This document shows positions 58,278 to 64,000 of a stretch of DNA of 64,000 nucleotides, piece by piece. A program made the position numbers and the translations under genes. The notes under the pieces are model-generated. The model had not been told where the DNA came from. It did no database searches and saw only the letters and a program-made list of their open reading frames with translations. Location: assembly GCA_963931925.1 (NCBI GenBank), contig OZ007569.1:43928521-43992520 (forward strand). The letters run 5' to 3'. How positions within the stretch are numbered: position 1 is the stretch's first letter; every line of letters begins with the position of its first letter. Source of the stretch: Onchidella celtica. Its lineage: Eukaryota > Mollusca > Gastropoda > Systellommatophora > Onchidiidae.

Positions 58278-61167
58278 GTGAGTACTTGGAATTTTCGTGA
58301 GTTCTTTTAGTTTTAACGCCTGAAACATTATCACAGAGCCATCATGGACATGACCATTAGTTTAATTGGACGATCATGGAGTCCTCCTTTTTTTTTTCTT
58401 TGATACTAGGTACACGACCTTGTAGGCCTGTTTACGTTAGCTCACATCAGAAGTATAAATAAAGACTGACCAAACGACAGCAAACACCCGTTCTACTCAT
58501 TGTAGAACCTGTGGCGTGGAGAAGGTTGGTGCTGGCCAGCGCCAACTCGTTCATTGTATATCTCAAGTCTCAAGTATATGGCTTAGTACTGAGAAATGTA
58601 GGCCTATATTATCTTAATCAGGATTACACACAGTATTTACATGTATGTAACACTAACAGGTTCTCTAACCCAATTAATTACATAGTTTTACTTTTTGTTT
58701 TTAACATGCGACCTACATACTTTTTGTTTTTAACATGCGACCATCCACGCTCACAACTTGACAAGCTGAAGGGCCCACTCTACGAACGGTACTAAAGGCG
58801 TATTTTGACATAAACTGGGCAGGTCTAGATGAGGCCTTGCCAAGGAATAAACCTGAATCCGCCCTCCTTACCTCACCCCCCCCCCTACCAATTTCTCCTA
58901 TCCATCCCATGTATTTCTCTCTCCCACCCCCATTACTCTGTCCCCCAATATATGTATCTCCCTTGTCTCCCTCCAATCTCCATCCCCCTTTTGTCCTCCA
59001 CAGCAACCCCTCTTGTCCATCTCTCCTCCCCCCTCTCTCTGACATATGCTTTAATGCCAGATATGCTCATAGTTTTCCCAAGCTTAGGCGGCTTGACAAA
59101 GCTGTTAGAGTTTTCTAAAGGCACTGCAACAATAACTTCCTGAAACAACCTGAACACATTTTTTATACTTGGTTCAAAAATCATTTTTCGAGCGCTACAT
59201 AACACACACTGACACAGGCTGCTTGAGCCCAACTCTAGATCTTGATCTAGGTCACCTTAATAACGGAACTTAGATGCAATGCAAATAAACTTATTTTCTC
59301 ACTGCGGATCTTTACAAAATACATGGATGAGATGTTTAAAGTTTATTTTCGACCAACAGTGTGTGAAGAAAGTTTTAAGAAAGGCGAAGAACGAAGACGG
59401 GGCGAAGTAGTCACCGACTGAAAGTTTTGATCACGCTTTTTGTTTCTGAGGCACCCGGCATTATCCGGGTAAACTGTGAACCCACCGTTCTATTTCTCTC
59501 TCTCTTCGGTCTAGAAAACTTCCCATATGGTAGAGCCTTACTACAGATTTCATGGGCACCAGCACACAACGCACTCGTTTCTGGTTGAGATTTGCACTTT
59601 CGCTGTCTTTCAGTTTCAATTTCATAACAAACATAATGCGCATGCGCAGTTTCAATGAAACCTTAAAATGGCAAACCATGACTCGAAATAGATCTAAAAT
59701 TGGGGAAACAAATAAATTTCCAACAAAAAAAACAACAACAAAAAAAAACTACACCGATTTGAGACTTCTATTAAAAACTGTTCACCATTACATCCATTCT
59801 GATGCACCATATAAAATTTGAAGTCTGAGTGTTGTGTGGTTCAGAAGCCTTTTGCAATGAAAAATCTCAAGTCCACAGATATATATAGTATAGATTTAAG
59901 TGGGGAAAAAAATAATAAGGGAGGGAGAATGGAAGAAAAAGAGCACGTGTAAAGACTGTCAGATATTATAATAGTTCACGTCACTATTTGTCAGGGGAAA
60001 CAACAACAGCAACAAAAATCTGGGTTGTTTTATGTCCGCAAAACGTCCGCTGGGCGAAGTGTCCATTTGGTAATTTGTCGTGTAAATGTCCATTTAGCCA
60101 TTTGTCACGTTGTCAATCAAGTACCCATTCAGCCATACTTAACAGTTGGAATTGGGGGGGGGGGGGGGGGAGCACACACACATTCCACAATAACCCCCCC
60201 CCCCCCCCCACTCAATAGCCATAGTGTACCTTCCAGAAAGAGCTGAGATAATTTAATCAGTTTTCATTTCCCTGTTGAGGAGGGCAAAACAAGAACAGAT
60301 AAAAAGGAAACTGTTAGTCTGTCTCTATCTCTGTCTCTGTCTATGTTCTCCCCCCCCCCTCTCGTCTCGACCCCACGCCCATGTAGATATTTGAAACAAC
60401 AACAACAATAAAGATTTGAAAAATTGTATGACAAAACTGGAACCAGGGTGGTAAAATATCACTTGAAACAGCGATAACTTTCGCAACTATCTTATGAAAT
60501 GTTTCTCTCCTCCATCAGCCTCTAACCTACAAAACCAAAGTTTGAAAAAAAAAAAAGCGCTACAATCACAAATTATTGGAAGTCACCCATGTTTTTGTAA
60601 GAAAGCAGTAGTGAACTCTCAAACATTCAGTATCGATTTTTTCACATTTTAGTGACTGGTTATTTTGTTCTCCACCGTCTTTAGCTATTCCCCATGCTTT
60701 TCACAGATCTTTTCTAATTCAGCATACATTATTAAAGCAGTTCTTTCCCTTCATGCATGATAAATCTCCTCGAGCGATTGGACCTATTTCATTAGAAACG
60801 CTGCAGACTGTAGAACTAGGCTACATGAATTCTGTGGTTGACAGCAGTTTTCTAGTTGCTTTCAATGTTGTCGTGCACAAAGTGTCACGAGAAATACTCA
60901 TTTATTTATGTTTCGTATACACTGGTACTTGTACTGAAAGTTTAATGAAAGAAATAAAGTGCTCCGTATTTTGGTAATGCCCATCATTCTTTGAAGAAGC
61001 TACATTCGTAGGGACAGGGAGAATTAAGGAAGCTCTCCAAAAACAAATAATATACAGCGTATACTCATCGATATAAATAGTAACATAATTATACCATTCT
61101 GGGAAACGTCTGGGAAATCCATTGGCAGACCGGTTAAAATCATATTAAAACAGTTCTTCGCTGAGAC
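58278..61167. other. Non-coding stretch, possibly intronic
   Basis: Holds a 29-bp near-tandem repeat (58690-58742), a pyrimidine-rich block (58860-59040), facing G and C tracts (60154-60170 and 60186-60209) that could pair, and two 27-bp degenerate units (about 60056-60110). No exon was recognised. Confidence 0.4.
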
Positions 61168-61417
61168 ATGTCTTATAAGAGGAATTCAGTTCCTGGGATT
61201 CTATGCTATCTTCTACTTACCAAGTGCGACATTTTCTGTGCACTTCCTTCTTGTGACATGTACAATTTCAAAGCAGCACCAGCACAGTTTGGATTAGAGT
61301 TAATCGGCTCAGCTGTTAACGTCGCGTCGGGTGCCGAATGCCTGAACGTGTGTATTACTCAATACAGATCCTGTTTTAGTGTCATTTTCAACTCTATCAC
61401 TGGTTTGTGCACACCGG
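61168..61417 (+). CDS. PAN/Apple-like exon of a secreted lectin-type gene
   Basis: The frame from the ATG at 61168 gives a possible signal segment (GILCYLLL) and then a PAN/Apple-like stretch reading FGLELIGSAVNVASGAECLN, with CITQYRSCFSVIFN and LC. The ECxxxC...C...C pattern is typical of PAN modules, which bind protein or carbohydrate in secreted and surface proteins. The exon ends at 61417 with donor GTATGT (61418-61423), leaving one base of a codon. That phase joins in frame to the lectin-like exon at 63817. The 5' limit is uncertain: acceptor-like AGs at 61223-61224 and 61272-61273 would make this an internal exon without the signal segment. The module is short for a full PAN domain, so part may be in another exon. 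Confidence 0.6.
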
Positions 61418-61645
61418 GTATGTACTTCGTCTCTATATTTTAACCAAGTTTTCAAACATTCTTTTAACTTTGTCTACACTCATACAAATTGATCTGCTCA
61501 GTCATCGACATCTTTTCATTTTCACCATCCTCTGAACCGTTAAGTCACCGGTCCTCTCACCCATTCTTTCATCAAGACAGCTGTGCAAACATCCATTCGT
61601 CAATTCATGCACCCAACTACACCACCACCCTCCTATGCATCTATA

Positions 61646-63115
61646 GACAGCATTAAAAACGTACCAGTGACTTTAAACAACAATTCAGACATGTGGTTGC
61701 AGAAACTTGACAAACTTTGACTAAGATTGTGTTGTCTAACCATTTATTGGTGTGATTTGAGTAAAAATTTTGGTAAATGAATACTCAAACACAAATGAAC
61801 CAGAAAGATCGGTGTTAGGGTGTAGTGCAAAAAATGACACTTACAATCGTAGTCATCTTCAGTAGCGGGTGTGATATCCACGAGCATCGACACATGCCTG
61901 GCAGCGACTCCGCATGCTGTTGCAAAGTCTGTCGAAAAAAAACTTGAGGTATTGCATCCCATTCAGCAAGAATAACTCGCTCCAAATCTAAGACAGTGTT
62001 AATGTGATGTTGTCGAATTCTTCTGCCTAATTCATCCCACGCGTGCTCTATTGGATTCATGTCCGGTGAGTTAGCTGGCCAATCCATAACAACAAACGGC
62101 TGCTGTCTGAGAAAGTTTGTCGTGAGATTCGCCGTATGGGGCCTGGCATTATCTTGTTGAAAAGTCGTCAGATGCTGGTGTTGTTGAAAAAATGGCACAG
62201 CGATTGGTCCTAGCACGTTATTGACGTAAACTGCAGCAGTTACATTGTTTCTGAAGACGTGTAACTGGGTGCGGTGACCATAAGAAAAACCACCCCAGAT
62301 ATGTACACTACCACCTCCGTAGCGGTTGTGTTGCGTAATACAGGCAGGTGTGTATCGCTCCCCAGTTCGTCGCCAGATGCGTATTCTCCTGTCCGCGAAT
62401 GAAAGATTGAAACGACTTTCATCAGTAAATAGGGTCGATCTCCACTCATTTCTTGGTCGACGGACATTGCGTTGGGCCCAGGCCAATCTGATTTCTGCGT
62501 GTCGTCTGGTTATGATATGGCCGATTAGTGGAAAAATTAACACTGGCATGTTTCACAGAAGGTCTTTAAATGCAAATGAAAGAAGTTTTATAAATTTCGA
62601 GCATTTATTAAGGGCAGAACTTGAAGGTGTTAGATTGTTCACGTGCGGCACGTGGAAAGTCGGACAAACGTTAAATCAACAAAATGACGATGGGACACCA
62701 AACAACGCATACAGACATTTATCATTAGCACAAAAACACAGCTACTGTGGCCATTCAGGGTCTAACACCGCCAATTCTTTGATTACACGCTTTGAGCAAG
62801 AAAAGCTGCATGGTGGAATCACTATAAATTCAACATTGAATCATAATCTGACACTGGCGTTTTGTTCCCAAGTTACTTGCGGTTGCTTGTGGTTCATTTT
62901 CAGCGACCTTTTTAAATTCATAGCGATACAATCGACTGAAATGTTATTTTTCACGTGACCCACGTGCAGTGCAAAGTTGCTGTAAAGTCAACAAAACAAC
63001 ACTGGCATACAAAGCTCAACATCCTCGGATCAACATAAATGATCAAAAAACATATGTAAAGACAACATGCAAACTTTTAAGACAAGTTTTATTGTGGTAC
63101 GTTTTTAATGCTGTC
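61646..63115 (-). mobile_element. Tc1-family DNA transposon with both ends, inside an intron
   Basis: Inverted termini of 20-21 bp (GACAGCATTAAAAACGTACC, 61646-61665, and its complement, 63096-63115) are flanked by TA on each side (61644-61645, 63116-63117). The 1,470-bp length fits Tc1 elements. It contains a minus-strand transposase catalytic domain (61815-62549). It lies between the two exons of the PAN/lectin-like gene, in antisense orientation, inserted in ATCC-rich simple sequence. Confidence 0.95.
61815..62549 (-). pseudogene. Tc1-type DD34E transposase, N-terminus not in frame
   Basis: Cut-and-paste transposase catalytic domain, 244 codons. The triad is Asp43 (FTDESRF), Asp133 (QQDNARPHTA) and Glu168 (MNPIEHAWDELGRR), with 34 residues between the last two, the DD34E spacing of Tc1. 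WGGFSYGHRTQLHVF and DWPANSPDMNP are also family hallmarks. Tc1 transposases are usually about 340 residues with an N-terminal bipartite helix-turn-helix. Here the frame opens only at the linker (RRHAEIRLAWAQ), and I cannot read the DNA-binding half in the 566 bp between 62549 and the right terminus. The catalytic core is intact but the protein is probably not functional. The plus-strand 210-codon frame over the same DNA is an antisense shadow. Confidence 0.9.
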
Positions 63116-63119
63116 TAGT

Positions 63120-63545
63120 ATACATACGTGTATATCCATCCATCCACTCATCCACTCGGGTATCAACCTACCTTTCCACTCAAGTAACCAACCGTCCATC
63201 CATTCTGGCATCGGTTATCCACCCATTCATTCATCTATTGATCCACCCACTTTGACCCACCCACTCACTCATCGATCCAACCACTCAGCCACCTATCCAT
63301 CCATTAAAGGCCCATTTATCTTCCGTCCATTCATTGATTTACTCAGTCATTCTGTCCGCTCAGCAAGCAGTCAAACCATCTATCCATTCACTTGCCCACC
63401 TGTATTTCAATACATCCACTCACTCAACCATTCGTTCATCAGCCCAACCACCCATTCACCCACTCTTTCACCCATCTATTTATCCACTCACCCATCGACC
63501 ATGCCATCCATGCACTCGTCTGTCCATCCATTCGCCCACTGAATT
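63120..63545. repeat. Degenerate ATCC/ATTC tetranucleotide tract
   Basis: Long stretch of CATCCATCCAYTCA-type sequence on the plus strand. Related sequence lies left of the Tc1 element (about 61550-61640), so the transposon split an existing tract. The His/Pro/Ser-rich frames are repeat translations. Confidence 0.9.
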
Positions 63546-63816
63546 AATCTGGTTTATATAATAAGAATAGTATTGCTTCATGATTAGTATGATGAGCTGA
63601 AGTCAATATGGTAGACAAATAACTACACGCAGTATCTTTCAAAACTAATTCTCTTGACCTCGACAGGTCAACTTTCGGATTAAAACATTAGAAGTAAGAA
63701 AAACCAAATGTGAATATAATTATATGAGTGAAAGATGAACTAGAGCACTTTTACTTTAATTTACGACATTCTAGGTATGTTCTTGATTTTCACGCAGTAA
63801 TATAATTATTCTACAG

Positions 63817-64000
63817 GTTCCTTTCTAACGACAAGTGGGCTGAAGCCAATACAGGCTGGCGATACCTTGTTGTCTTTGGGACCCATCTGTGACGTGTCAC
63901 GTGGTTTCAGAGTGCATACCTTTGGCGACGTGGCCACATGTTTCTACTTATCCTCTAGGACTTATAATTATCAAGATTCAAGAAATCTCTGTCGGAGTAA
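63817..64000 (+). CDS. C-type-lectin-like exon, partial at the window end
   Basis: After acceptor TTATTCTACAG (AG at 63815-63816) the frame entered in phase 1 from the exon ending at 61417 stays open to the edge. It reads SFLTTSGLKPIQAGDTLLSL, then GPICDVSRG, then CFYLSSRTYNYQDSRNLCRS. The last segment (Cys-Phe-Tyr, then a helix ending in Cys) is the usual opening of a C-type lectin-like domain, a carbohydrate- or protein-binding fold of secreted proteins. The Ca2+-binding EPN/QPD and WND-type motifs would lie downstream, outside the window, so sugar binding cannot be judged. PAN plus C-type lectin arrangements are known in molluscan secreted proteins. Confidence 0.62.

Noticed and set aside
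62326-62958. 210-codon plus-strand frame
   Set aside because: Antisense to the Tc1 transposase, with no domain of its own.
63108-63542. 144-codon His/Pro/Ser-rich frame
   Set aside because: Translation of the ATCC/ATTC tract; all frames are open because the repeat lacks stop codons.

Overview
The window is animal nuclear DNA: AT-rich, gene-poor and packed with microsatellites and interspersed repeats. A tRNA-headed SINE family with a conserved core, non-autonomous Helitrons, hAT, Tc1/mariner and other terminal-inverted-repeat (TIR) elements, CR1-like and endonuclease-type LINEs and a solo LTR are all present. Together with a PAN-plus-C-type-lectin gene fragment this suggests a mollusc, probably a gastropod. 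That identification is an inference; no species marker is visible. There are no prokaryotic operons, no rRNA and no genuine tRNA gene.

Layout. 1-4.6 kb is non-coding with local duplications. 4.6-8.5 kb is a minus-strand LINE with a nearly complete 1,043-codon ORF, whose reverse transcriptase has lost a catalytic Asp. A GC-rich foldback of about 285 bp lies at 9.94-10.23 kb. 12.7-14.1 kb is a 5'-truncated, frameshifted CR1-like LINE. A possible terminal exon (15.06-15.23 kb) is followed by a Helitron (15.78-16.19 kb), a THAP-flavoured TIR element (16.32-16.62 kb) and a 19-bp minisatellite (17.64-17.94 kb). 19.25-20.55 kb is a hAT element with a perfect 8-bp target duplication and a SINE nested inside, with a second SINE just outside. 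A short hAT copy lies at 22.05-22.37 kb. 22.4-29.1 kb has no recognised gene. A 1.23-kb solo LTR occupies 29.15-30.37 kb. 30.4-48 kb is AT-rich with several families of locally duplicated, diverged non-coding units, a 43-nt-arm hairpin (38.2 kb) and a Tc1-like MITE (36.6 kb). 49.2-56.1 kb is dense in repeats: two copies of a MITE with 7-bp target duplications, a second hAT copy, a shuffled segmental duplication, an unidentified 223-codon ORF, a SINE tail fused to a 39-bp palindrome, and a second Helitron copy.

Host genes. The best evidence is at the right edge, where a PAN/Apple-like exon (ending 61,417) and a C-type-lectin-like exon (from 63,817) join in the same phase across a 2.4-kb intron. 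That intron carries a complete-ended Tc1 element (61,646-63,115) encoding a DD34E transposase. An isolated exon with an excellent donor site lies at 58,066-58,277. Most other long open frames are chance frames or are encoded by simple repeats.

All identifications come from reading the sequence; no database search was possible.
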